Source: Mycobacterium colombiense
GTDB taxonomy: Bacteria > Actinomycetota > Actinomycetes > Mycobacteriales > Mycobacteriaceae
Reading direction: 5' to 3'
Assembly: GCF_001953985.1 (NCBI RefSeq)
Contig: NZ_MBEI01000079.1
Span: forward strand, 264,648-328,647
DNA: 64,000 bases
Shown here: in pieces, positions 25,875 through 34,102 of the stretch
Numbering within the stretch: position 1 is the stretch's first letter
How the letters are laid out: every line of letters begins with the position of its first letter
Made by a program: the position numbers and the translations under genes
Notes under the pieces: generated by a model
The model's database searches: none
Told to the model about the DNA's origin: nothing
Seen by the model: the letters and a program-made list of their open reading frames with translations, nothing else

Positions 25875-27106
25875 GCGCAACGACGATGGACGAGGCCGCG
25901 AAGCTATTGACGGACCCGTTGGCCTACACCGACGAACGGCGGTTGCACGCGGCGCTGACGCACCTGCGCGCCAACGCCCCGGTGTCCTGGGTCGAGGTGC
26001 CGAACTACCGGCCGTTCTGGGCGATCACCAAGCACGCCGACATCATGGACATCGAGCGCGAGAACATGTTGTTCACCAACTGGCCGCGCCCGGTGCTGAC
26101 CACCACCGAGGGCGACGAGATGCAGGCCGCCGCCGGCGTGCGTACGCTGATCCACCTGGATGATCCACAGCATCGGGTGGTGCGGGCGATCGGCTCGGAT
26201 TGGTTCCGTCCAAAGGCGATGCGCGCGTTGAAGATGCGCGTCGACGAGCTGGCCAAGGTCTACGTCGACAAGATGCTGGCCGTCGGGCCCGAATGCGACT
26301 TCGTCCAGCAGGTCGCGGTGAACTACCCACTGTTCGTGATCATGTCGCTGCTGGGCATCCCGGAAGCCGACTTTCCTCGCATGCTCAAGCTCACCCAGGA
26401 GCTGTTCGGAAGCGAAGACAGCGAATTCCGGCGGGGTGATTCGAACGAGGATCAGCTGCCCGCGCTGCTCGACATGTTCCAGTACTTCAACGGCGTGACT
26501 GCCGCGCGGCGCGAGCACCCGACCGAGGACCTGGCCTCGGCGATCGCCAACGCCACCGTCGATGGCGAACCGCTGTCAGACATCGACACGGTGTCGTACT
26601 ACCTGATCGTGGCCACCGCCGGTCATGACACCACCAGCGCGACCATTTCCGGCGGCCTGCAAGCGCTGATCGAGAATCCGGACCAGCTCGACCGCCTGCG
26701 CGCCAACCTCGACCTGATGCCGCTGGCGACCGAGGAGATGATCCGCTGGGTCACCCCGGTCAAGGAGTTCATGCGGACCGCCGCCGAGGACACCACCGTG
26801 CGTGGGGTGCCGATCGCCGCGGGGGATTCGGTGCTGCTGTCCTATGTTTCGGCCAACCGCGACGAGGAGGTCTTCGGCGATCCGTTCCGCTTCGACGTCG
26901 GGCGCGACCCCAACAAGCACCTGGCCTTCGGCTATGGCGTGCACTTCTGCATGGGTGCGGCGCTGGCCCGCATGGAGGTCAGCAGTTTCTTTTCCGAGCT
27001 GTTGCCGAGGCTCAAATCGATTGAGCTGACTGGAGATCCGGAGCTGATTGCCACCACCTTCGTCGGCGGTCTCAAGCACCTGCCGGTGCGCTACTCGCTG
27101 ACCTGA
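25871..27106 (+). CDS. Cytochrome P450
   Basis: This 411-residue bacterial P450 has the I-helix AGHDTT (250-255), the ExxR pair in EEMIR, and the heme loop FGYGVHFCMG with Cys360. It belongs to the common actinobacterial class I group resembling steroid/fatty-acid hydroxylases (FAFGxGxHxCxG with ALARME after it). GTG start coupled to a small leader frame. It is followed 57 bp later by an SDR that could oxidise the alcohol product. It has AGHDTT rather than AGLETT and is not a close relative of the P450s at 11359 and 32514. Confidence 0.95.
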   Translation: MSATTMDEAAKLLTDPLAYTDERRLHAALTHLRANAPVSWVEVPNYRPFWAITKHADIMDIERENMLFTNWPRPVLTTTEGDEMQAAAGVRTLIHLDDPQHRVVRAIGSDWFRPKAMRALKMRVDELAKVYVDKMLAVGPECDFVQQVAVNYPLFVIMSLLGIPEADFPRMLKLTQELFGSEDSEFRRGDSNEDQLPALLDMFQYFNGVTAARREHPTEDLASAIANATVDGEPLSDIDTVSYYLIVATAGHDTTSATISGGLQALIENPDQLDRLRANLDLMPLATEEMIRWVTPVKEFMRTAAEDTTVRGVPIAAGDSVLLSYVSANRDEEVFGDPFRFDVGRDPNKHLAFGYGVHFCMGAALARMEVSSFFSELLPRLKSIELTGDPELIATTFVGGLKHLPVRYSLT

Positions 27107-27163
27107 GCGCGGCCGCGCCCTTCGGTCGGGGTCCTCGCTAAACTCCCCGTGGAGGTCGAGGCA

Positions 27164-27985
27164 ATGGCGCGTAGGACGATTGTCATCACCGGTGCCAGCG
27201 ACGGCATCGGCGCGGCGGCGGCCCGCCGGATCAGCCGGGGCGGCGACGACGTGGTGCTGGTGGGACGCTCGGAGAGCAAGACCGCGGCCGTGGCCGCGGA
27301 GCTCGATGCCGACTACTTCGTCGCCGACTTTGCCGACCTGTCCCAGGTGCGTGCCCTGGCGGACAAGATCCGGTCCGAGTACCCCCGCATCGACGTGCTG
27401 GCCAACAACGCCGGGGGAGTGTTCTCCAAGCCGCACCGGACGGCCGACGGCCACGAGATCACCCTTCAGGTCAACTACCTGGCGCCGTTCCTGCTCACCA
27501 CGCAGCTGCTGGACGTGCTGATCGGTTCGCGGGCCACGATCGTCAATACGTCCAGTTCGTCGCAGCGGCTGCTGCGCAACGTCACGCTCGCCGACTTCGA
27601 CGCAACCGACCGGCGGCGGCCCAGCACCGCCTATGCGTTGGCCAAGCTGGCAAACATCTTGTTCACCAAGGAGTTACATCGGCGCTTTTCCGCCGACGGC
27701 CTTGCGGTGGCGGTGGTCCACCCGGGCTTTGTCAACACCAACATCGGTCACTCGTCCGGTTCGCGGTTCCTGACCACCATGCAACGCACACCCGTCAGCC
27801 GAATGATCAAGACCGCCGATCACGGCGCCGATCAGCTGGTCTGGCTGGCGACCAGCGTGCCCGGTGTCGACTGGGCGACCGGCGAATATTACGCGAAAGG
27901 CAAAGTCGCCAAAGCCAATCGGGCCGCCAGCGATCCCGTCCTCGTGCGTGACTTGTGGGACCACACGATGGCCAAGCTCGGCTAG
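27164..27985 (+). CDS. Short-chain dehydrogenase/reductase
   Basis: This 273-residue SDR has TGASDGIG near the N-terminus, NNAGG, the serine in NTSSSSQRL, and the catalytic YALAK. It resembles retinol-dehydrogenase/WWOX-like SDRs, with LQVNYLAPFLLT and VVHPGFVNT. Start chosen at the ATG at 27164, preceded by GGAGGTCGAGG. It lies downstream of the P450 on the same strand and probably oxidises or reduces its product. A 149-bp gap with operators separates it from the TetR gene. Confidence 0.92.
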   Translation: MARRTIVITGASDGIGAAAARRISRGGDDVVLVGRSESKTAAVAAELDADYFVADFADLSQVRALADKIRSEYPRIDVLANNAGGVFSKPHRTADGHEITLQVNYLAPFLLTTQLLDVLIGSRATIVNTSSSSQRLLRNVTLADFDATDRRRPSTAYALAKLANILFTKELHRRFSADGLAVAVVHPGFVNTNIGHSSGSRFLTTMQRTPVSRMIKTADHGADQLVWLATSVPGVDWATGEYYAKGKVAKANRAASDPVLVRDLWDHTMAKLG

Positions 27986-28089
27986 GCAAACCCGGGCGCG
28001 AATTCGCCCGCGGCGCTGAGCAGGCTCCGTCGGACACCGACCCGCCGCGGATAACCAGCTCAAAGTCGGCCATCGCCCGCCATCCTCTC

Positions 28090-28126
28090 GATACTCTGCA
28101 GTATCCAGTCGATACTGTCAAGTATG
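28090..28126. promoter_or_regulatory. Two tandem GATACT-N4-AGTATS palindromes
   Basis: GATACTCTGCAGTATC at 28090-28105 and GATACTGTCAAGTATG at 28111-28126 are two 16-bp inverted repeats whose starts are 21 bp apart, two turns of the helix. They end 8 bp before the TetR start codon. This is the classic place for autorepression by two dimers bound on one face. The first is perfectly symmetric in its arms; the second has one changed end base. Confidence 0.72.
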
Positions 28127-28134
28127 CTGTGGCC

Positions 28135-28779
28135 ATGTCGCCCGTCAAGCCACACCGAACCCGCCCCACCCGTGGCGAGGTCCGTGACCGGATCCTGGAC
28201 GCGGCGTCGAAGGTTTTCGCCGCCGAAGGGTTCGCCGGCGCCACCATCGACGCGATCGGCCAGGCCGCGGGCTTCACAAAAGGCGCGGTCTACTCGAACT
28301 TCGAATCCAAGGACGGACTGTTCCTCGCGCTGCTCGACCGGGAGTTCGAGCTGCGCGGCGAGCAGATCGCCACGGTGCTGGACAGCAGCGGCGGCGACAC
28401 CGGCGCGGCCGCACGCGAATTGAGCCGGTCATGGCTCGACTCGGTTCGCGACCATTCCGACTTCTACGTGCTGTTCGTCGAATACTGGCTGCGCGCCCAG
28501 CGTGACCCCCAGCTGCGCGAGCGCCTCATCGAACGCCGCCGCGCGGCCGCCGCCGACCAGGCGGTGCACATCGTCAAATCGACCCCCTCCGTGGCGTCCG
28601 ATCACGAGCTGGCCGACCTCGCCCAGCTCGTCGTCACGATCAACCTCGGCATCGCGATGGAAGAGGTCCTGCGTCCTGGGACCATCAACCCCGACCTGCT
28701 CGCGCAACTGATCACCGCGGTGCTGGAATCGGTCCCGGTTTCCGCCGATCAGGGAGAGCCTCACCATGGATACAAATGA
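28135..28779 (+). CDS. TetR-family transcriptional regulator
   Basis: This 214-residue regulator has an N-terminal TetR DNA-binding domain (RDRILDAASKVFAAEGF, then a helix-turn-helix around TIDAIGQAAGFTKGAVY). The C-terminal ligand-binding domain is all-helical. Two tandem palindromes sit right before its start, so it very probably represses itself and the ABC/YhgE genes that overlap it downstream. The related TACTGTAA-type elements upstream of the 2, 12.6, 19.5 and 25.8 kb operons make it a candidate wider regulator; that is inference. Confidence 0.92.
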   Translation: MSPVKPHRTRPTRGEVRDRILDAASKVFAAEGFAGATIDAIGQAAGFTKGAVYSNFESKDGLFLALLDREFELRGEQIATVLDSSGGDTGAAARELSRSWLDSVRDHSDFYVLFVEYWLRAQRDPQLRERLIERRRAAAADQAVHIVKSTPSVASDHELADLAQLVVTINLGIAMEEVLRPGTINPDLLAQLITAVLESVPVSADQGEPHHGYK

Positions 28780-29443
28780 CGGGCCGCACGCTGCGGCGCC
28801 AATGATCACCGCGCGCGGTCTAGGCGTCGACGGCGAGCACGGCCCCCTCTTCTCGGATATCGATCTCGAGCTCCCGCCGGGTTTTCACGCGATTCGGATG
28901 CCCGGCGGACCAGGGCAGACCACGCTGCTGCTGACGCTCGCGGGACGTTTCAAGCCGAGCCACGGCACGCTGACCGTGCTCGGTCAAACAACCCCGCGCG
29001 CGATCCGCCGGCACTGCTCGATCGCGGCCTTCGAAGACATCGACGAGCTGGAGGAATCGGTGACCGTGGAGACCGTGCTCGCCGAGCAACGCCGATGGCT
29101 GGCGCCGTGGTACTCAGCTGTGCCGCTGCAAGCCGGCCAGGCCGAGCTGACCGAGGTGTTCGGCGAGATGACCCCGCCGTCGCACGACACGTACATCGTC
29201 GAATTGTCAGACCTGGAACTGTTTTTGCTGCGAATCACGCTGGCGTTGCTGTCGAACCGTCCGATCCTGGTGGTCGGCGACCTCGAGCAGGTTCGTGACA
29301 ATTCCCGACGGGCGATCGCGGCCGACCGGCTGGGCGTGATCGCGAAGCAGCGCACCGTCGTCGTCGGGGTCACCAACCCGCTTGGCGCGGACGCACCCGC
29401 CCACGAACTTCACGATCACCGCATCCTGACTGGAGAGGACTGA
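28766..29443 (+). CDS. Degenerate ABC-type ATP-binding protein
   Basis: This 225-residue protein has the outline of an ABC transporter ATPase but its motifs are broken. The Walker A reads MPGGPGQTT (45-53), with Gln51 replacing the nucleotide-binding lysine. The LSGGQ signature is ELSDLEL, and the Walker B reads ILVVGDLEQ without the catalytic glutamate. It overlaps the TetR gene by 14 bp and ends 2 bp before a YhgE/Pip membrane protein, its probable partner. ATP hydrolysis is doubtful; it may bind nucleotide or act as a structural subunit. Confidence 0.78.
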   Translation: MDTNDGPHAAAPMITARGLGVDGEHGPLFSDIDLELPPGFHAIRMPGGPGQTTLLLTLAGRFKPSHGTLTVLGQTTPRAIRRHCSIAAFEDIDELEESVTVETVLAEQRRWLAPWYSAVPLQAGQAELTEVFGEMTPPSHDTYIVELSDLELFLLRITLALLSNRPILVVGDLEQVRDNSRRAIAADRLGVIAKQRTVVVGVTNPLGADAPAHELHDHRILTGED

Positions 29444-29445
29444 CG

Positions 29446-31350
29446 ATGCTGGCTGGACTCGCCCTTGGCTCGGAGATCAAACGTTTCGGCCGCAGCCGAT
29501 TGACGCGCGTGGCCATCGTCGTACTGATGCTGCTGCCCCTGGTGTATGGGGCGCTGTACCTGTGGGCGTTCTGGGATCCCTTCGGCCACACCAACAAGAT
29601 GCCGGTGGCGCTGGTCAACTCCGACCGCGGCGCCGTCGTGTCCGGGCAGCAGTTCAACGCCGGCGCGGAGATCGCCAAGAGCCTGACCGCGGACGGCGGG
29701 CTGGAGTGGCACGTCGTGGACTTACCGGAGGCGCGCAACGGAGTCGACCACGGCAAGTACTACTTCATGGTCGAGTTGCCGCCGGACTTCAGCGCGGCGA
29801 TCGCTTCGCCGGTGACCGGGCAACCCAAGAAGGCCAACCTGATCGCCGTCTATAACGACGCCAACAACTACATCTCCACGAGCATCGGTCGTACCGCGAT
29901 CGGTCAGGTACTCAACGCCGTGTCCAGCCGGATCTCCGGACAGGCCGTCAATCAGATGCTGTCGGTAGTGGTTTCGTCGGGATCGGGAATCAAGCAGGCC
30001 GCGGACGGGGCCGCTCGACTCGATGATGGCGCCGGTCAGCTGGTGGCCGGTCTGGACACCGCGCGGTCCGGCTCGGCAACGCTTGCCGCTGGTGCCAAGC
30101 AACTTTCAGACGGAATCAACCAGGCCACCGACCCGCTGCTCGCGGTGACCAAGGCGGTGTCGCAAATCGGTGGCAGCACACAGCAACTGCAACAGGGCGC
30201 AACCGCACTTCAGCAGGCCAACGACCAGATCGGTGCCATCGCCGGGGCGCAGGATGCCGCCGCGAACTCGCTTTCGTCGGTGATCGATCAGCTCTCGGCA
30301 CGACAGGATCCGCTGGCAAACAACCTGCGCGGCATCCAAGATCAGCTCCGGGGTCACCAGTTCACACCCCAGATCCGCCAGCAGCTCACCGACGCGCAGA
30401 ACGCGGCGATCGCCATGACATCGGGGTTGCGTAACCCGGGCAGTCCGCTCGGGTCGGCGCTCGACCAGGTCGGCAGCAAGGGACAGGACCTGACGAACAA
30501 GCTCACCCAACTGCGTGACGGGGCCCAGCAAGTCGCCACCGGTAACGCCGAATTGGCCGGCGGCATCGCCAAGCTCGACGACGGCGCACGACAACTCAAG
30601 ACGGGATCGGCCGAGCTGGCGACCAAACTCGCCGAGGGGGCCAAGCAAGTGCCCAACTGGACAACCCAGCAGAAGGAAGCGGTCGCCGACACCATCGGCG
30701 GTCCGGTGCAACTCGAGACTTCGCACGAGAACGCCGCGCCCAACTTCGGCACCGGGATGGCTCCGTTCTTTCTCACGCTCGCCTTGTTCTTCGGCGCCCT
30801 GGTGCTGTGGATGGTGCTGCGCCCCTTACAGACTCGCGCGATCGCCGCGGAGGTGCTTGCGCTCCGCGTGGTGCTCGCCAGCTACCTACCTGCCGCCGCG
30901 ATCGCGGTATTCCAAGCCGTCATTCTCTACTGTGTGGTCCGGTTCGCCCTCGGTATGCACGCTGTGCACCCGGTGGCGATGCTGGGGTTCATGGTGCTGA
31001 TTTCCGGCGCGTTCGTCGCCGCGACGCAGGCGATCAATGCGGTTGTCGGTCCAGCGGTGGGCCGGGTGCTGATCATGGCCCTGCTCATGTTGCAGCTCGT
31101 CAGTGCAGGCGGCATGTATCCCGTGGAAACCACGTCACGGCCATTCCAGGTCCTGCACCGCTTCGATCCGATGACCTATGGCGTCAACGGACTCCGGCAG
31201 CTGATACTCGGCGGCATCGATGCTCGGCTATGGCAGGCGATCATCGTGCTGGTTGGGATAACGGCTGTCGCACTGGCGATCTCCTGCCTGTCGGCGCGAA
31301 GAGACCGGCTCTGGAATCTCAGCAGGCTGATCCCCGCGATCAAGATGTAG
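29446..31350 (+). CDS. YhgE/Pip-family membrane protein
   Basis: This 634-residue integral membrane protein has one transmembrane helix near residues 21-45. A roughly 400-residue outer domain follows, starting with PVALVNSDRGAVVSG. It is full of coiled-coil repeats of the form AAGAKQLSDG and DGARQLKTGSAEL. About five C-terminal helices begin at APFFLTLALFFGALVLW. This matches the YhgE/Pip (phage-infection protein) group linked to ABC-2-type exporters. With the preceding ABC-like protein and TetR it forms a three-gene unit, perhaps an inducible exporter or envelope factor for a lipophilic compound. Confidence 0.88.
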   Translation: MLAGLALGSEIKRFGRSRLTRVAIVVLMLLPLVYGALYLWAFWDPFGHTNKMPVALVNSDRGAVVSGQQFNAGAEIAKSLTADGGLEWHVVDLPEARNGVDHGKYYFMVELPPDFSAAIASPVTGQPKKANLIAVYNDANNYISTSIGRTAIGQVLNAVSSRISGQAVNQMLSVVVSSGSGIKQAADGAARLDDGAGQLVAGLDTARSGSATLAAGAKQLSDGINQATDPLLAVTKAVSQIGGSTQQLQQGATALQQANDQIGAIAGAQDAAANSLSSVIDQLSARQDPLANNLRGIQDQLRGHQFTPQIRQQLTDAQNAAIAMTSGLRNPGSPLGSALDQVGSKGQDLTNKLTQLRDGAQQVATGNAELAGGIAKLDDGARQLKTGSAELATKLAEGAKQVPNWTTQQKEAVADTIGGPVQLETSHENAAPNFGTGMAPFFLTLALFFGALVLWMVLRPLQTRAIAAEVLALRVVLASYLPAAAIAVFQAVILYCVVRFALGMHAVHPVAMLGFMVLISGAFVAATQAINAVVGPAVGRVLIMALLMLQLVSAGGMYPVETTSRPFQVLHRFDPMTYGVNGLRQLILGGIDARLWQAIIVLVGITAVALAISCLSARRDRLWNLSRLIPAIKM

Positions 31351-31359
31351 GCAGAGCTG

Positions 31360-32517
31360 TCAGCCCACGCCGAAATCGATGATGCCGCGGACGATTTTCC
31401 CGTTGAGCAGGTCGTCGTAGGCGTCGTTGACCTCGTCGAGGCGATAGCGTTTGGTGATCATCTCGTCGAGCTGAAGCTGGCCCGTCTCGTAAAGCCTGGC
31501 CAGCCGGGAGATGTCCGCGTTCGGGTTGCACGAGCCGAATATGGTGCCCGCCAACGTCTTGTTCATCAGGATGAAGTCCTGCAGGTCGATCTTGACCGAC
31601 CGGGTCAACTGCGAAGTCATGCCGGTGAGCACGCAGGTACCGCCCTTGCGGGTGAGCTTCACGGCGTCGCGGACGTCCTCCGGGGTGATCAACGAGGGCG
31701 AGACCACCACCGCGTCGGCCATCACCCCGTAGGTCAGGCCGCGCACCAGATCCAACGCCTCGTCGATCGTCGCCGCGCTGTGTGTCGCGCCGAACCGCAG
31801 CGCCGACTTCTGTTTGAAGTCAACCGGATCCACCGCGACGATCTGCGCGGCACCGTTGATGCGGGCCCCCTGGATCGCGCCCGTGCCGATCCCGCCGACG
31901 CCGATCACCACGACCGTGTCGCCGGCGCGCATGTTGGACCGGTTGGCGACGGAACCGTAACCGGTCGGGATGGCGCAGGACAGCAGAGCGCTCGGAGTCA
32001 GTGGCAGGTGTGGTTCGATCTTCACCAGTGAATTCGTCGACACCACAGTGTGTTCGGCGAATGCGCCGATCTTGGCGATGTGGCCAAGGCTGCGACCGTC
32101 GGCGGTGTGGTGGCGGAACGTGCCGTCCGTCGGCATCCCCGGGATCATGGTGCCGATGCCGACATCGCACAGGTACTCGATTCCGCTGGCGCACCAACGG
32201 CATTGGCCGCACACGGCCACGAACGACATCACCACGTGGTCACCCGGCTCGAAGTCGGTGACACCCGGGCCGACCTCACGCACGATGCCCGAGCCCTCGT
32301 GACCGCCGATCGTCGGGAACATGGTCGGCAGCCCCATCGATCGCATCACCTCGTTGGGCGCCGACATGTCGCCTTTGAGGATATGGTCGTCGGAGTGGCA
32401 CAAACCGGCCGCCGCCATCTGCACCAGGACCTCACCGGCCTTGGGGGGATCGAGCTCGAATTCCTCGACGGACCACGGCCCGCCGACGTCGTGCAGGATC
32501 GCTGCGTGGCTTCTCAT
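31360..32517 (-). CDS. Zinc-dependent alcohol dehydrogenase
   Basis: This 385-residue medium-chain alcohol dehydrogenase has the catalytic zinc ligands in GLCHSD and GGHEGSG. The structural-zinc cysteines lie in CGQCRWCASGIEYLC and the NAD loop is GVGGIGTGAIQG. It is of the AdhD/NDMA-dependent-like mycobacterial group. The ATG overlaps the upstream P450 stop as ATGA (32514-32517), so the P450 product is likely its substrate. A longer in-frame extension upstream lies inside the P450 gene and was rejected. Convergent with the YhgE/Pip gene, 9 bp apart. Confidence 0.93.
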   Translation of the reverse strand: MRSHAAILHDVGGPWSVEEFELDPPKAGEVLVQMAAAGLCHSDDHILKGDMSAPNEVMRSMGLPTMFPTIGGHEGSGIVREVGPGVTDFEPGDHVVMSFVAVCGQCRWCASGIEYLCDVGIGTMIPGMPTDGTFRHHTADGRSLGHIAKIGAFAEHTVVSTNSLVKIEPHLPLTPSALLSCAIPTGYGSVANRSNMRAGDTVVVIGVGGIGTGAIQGARINGAAQIVAVDPVDFKQKSALRFGATHSAATIDEALDLVRGLTYGVMADAVVVSPSLITPEDVRDAVKLTRKGGTCVLTGMTSQLTRSVKIDLQDFILMNKTLAGTIFGSCNPNADISRLARLYETGQLQLDEMITKRYRLDEVNDAYDDLLNGKIVRGIIDFGVG

Positions 32518-33746
32518 GCGGCGGGGGCGAACGTCACCGGAAGCTTGTTCGGCGACCGGAAGGTGAGCCCGACGATCTTGGATTCCTCGCCAGTTCCGTC
32601 GTCGGGCACGAACGCGAGATTTTCGACGCGGTCCAACAGGCTGTTCAACATGACCCGGGTCTCGAGTCGGGCCAGGTGCATGCCGAGGCACATGTGGATA
32701 CCGCCGGCGAAGGCGATGTGGGATTGGCGCGGCCGGCGGATGTCGAACGTATTGGGATCGGTCCAGCGGCTCTCGTCACGGTTGGCCGAGCCCATACACA
32801 TGTCGATCTGGGCCTCGGCCGGGATTGCCTTGCCGCCGATTTCGACCGCTTCGGTCGTGGTCCGCATGACCGTGGTCAGCGGCGTTTCGAACCGCAGGCC
32901 CTCCTCGATCGCCATCGGTATCAGTGACCGGTCCTGGTTGACCATCGCGAGCTGTTCGGGGTGGGTCAGCAGCAGGTAGAGCAGGTTGCCCGATGAGCGA
33001 TAGGTGGTCTCCAGGCCGGCCGGGAGCAGCAGCCGCAGGAAGGAGATGATGGCCTCGTCGGTGAGTTTCTCACCATCGATCTCGGCGGCGACCAGGTCGC
33101 CGATGATGTCGTCGGTGAGCTTGCGCCTGCGCCGCTCGACCTGTTTGAGGAAATAATCGTAGAGCTCCGTAGCGGCGTTCAATCCCGCTTCGATGTCGGT
33201 CGGGATCGAGATCAGGTCGAGGGACAGCCGCCGGAAGAAGTCCAGGTCCTCAGCGGGCAGACCGAGCAGCGTCGAGATGATCCGGGTGGGAAATTCGAAA
33301 GTCACCGCCTTCACCAGATCGGCATGACCGTCGTTCTTGATCTCGTCGACCAGTCGATCGCAGACCGGCCCGATGACCGACGGTTCCCAGCGTTCCAGCG
33401 CGGTCGCGCGGAACGCCTTGGCCACCAGGTTGCGGTGATCGTGGTGTTCCCGGCCGCCCATCGCCAGGATGGTGTGTCCCATCACCAGCCCGATCGTCTT
33501 GTCATAGGCGGCCGACGTGAAGATCCGGTCGTCCCGAAAGGCTTGGGACACACCGTCGTAATCGAACAGGACCCACTCGTCACTGGGTCGCAGCTCTTCC
33601 GGCAACTGGGAGTTGTCGTTCAGGGAACCATGCCACACCGGGTCGGTGTGCCGCATATGTTGAAAGAACGGGTAGGGGCTGGTTTCACCGGTGAGATCGA
33701 GTGAGGGTACGACGGGCTGACCGTTTGGGCCAGTGCTGAGCGTCAT
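32514..33746 (-). CDS. Cytochrome P450, paralogue of the 11.4-kb P450
   Basis: This 410-residue P450 has the I-helix AGLETT (243-248), the ExxR pair in EEGLR, and the heme loop FAGGIHMCLG with Cys353. It shares long blocks with the P450 at 11359-12567, including GDLVAAEIDGEKLTDEAI and PAGLETTYRSSGNLLYLLLT, so the two arose by duplication or belong to one subfamily. It is translationally coupled to the alcohol dehydrogenase, giving a hydroxylase plus dehydrogenase unit. It diverges from the altered HSL-family hydrolase across a palindrome. Confidence 0.95.
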   Translation of the reverse strand: MTLSTGPNGQPVVPSLDLTGETSPYPFFQHMRHTDPVWHGSLNDNSQLPEELRPSDEWVLFDYDGVSQAFRDDRIFTSAAYDKTIGLVMGHTILAMGGREHHDHRNLVAKAFRATALERWEPSVIGPVCDRLVDEIKNDGHADLVKAVTFEFPTRIISTLLGLPAEDLDFFRRLSLDLISIPTDIEAGLNAATELYDYFLKQVERRRRKLTDDIIGDLVAAEIDGEKLTDEAIISFLRLLLPAGLETTYRSSGNLLYLLLTHPEQLAMVNQDRSLIPMAIEEGLRFETPLTTVMRTTTEAVEIGGKAIPAEAQIDMCMGSANRDESRWTDPNTFDIRRPRQSHIAFAGGIHMCLGMHLARLETRVMLNSLLDRVENLAFVPDDGTGEESKIVGLTFRSPNKLPVTFAPAA

Positions 33747-34102
33747 CGGCGCTCCTCCTCAAACAACGGATAAGGCGGTTTACGCGGACCGGATGACGAG
33801 TGCCCGCGAAATCCACGGCGGGTGTACCGAGCGGAAAATAGCTATCATAGTATAGATAGCAACGAAGCCCAATGGCTGCTGCTCGCCCGGCGGACCGGCG
33901 ACCCTCCGCGGCGTGCCGAAGGCCCATTCGATATGGCCCCATCTCTACCGCGGCGCCGGTCCGCCGGGGCCGTTCCGCGGCGCCGAGCACCTGGTGTGTC
34001 ACCGCCTAAAAGCGCAGGTCTACCTTGAAGGTGGTTTACGGTAAGGCTGACCTTCCGGGACCGCCGATGAGCCCGCACGACGAGCCCCCAAAACGAGTTG
34101 AT
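33747..34102. other. Non-coding divergent promoter region, about 356 bp
   Basis: No gene is recognised between the P450 and the hydrolase, allowing for uncertainty in the hydrolase start (a TTG at 34025 or an ATG at 34067 would shorten the gap). The one clear element is the GCTATC/GATAGC palindrome at 33841-33860. The P450 has a GAGGAGC ribosome site just upstream of its start. Confidence 0.55.
33841..33860. promoter_or_regulatory. GCTATC-N8-GATAGC palindrome, shared motif family
   Basis: The arms GCTATC and GATAGC are perfect inverted repeats around ATAGTATA. The inner 18-mer CTATCATAGTATAGATAG (33842-33859) matches CTAACATAGTAAAGATAA at 52359 at 15 of 18 positions and CTAAGATAGTAAAAATAG at 58869 at 14 of 18, counted by eye. 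All three sit in divergent promoter regions. This suggests a common regulator, though the AT-rich core could also hold -10 elements. Confidence 0.6.
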
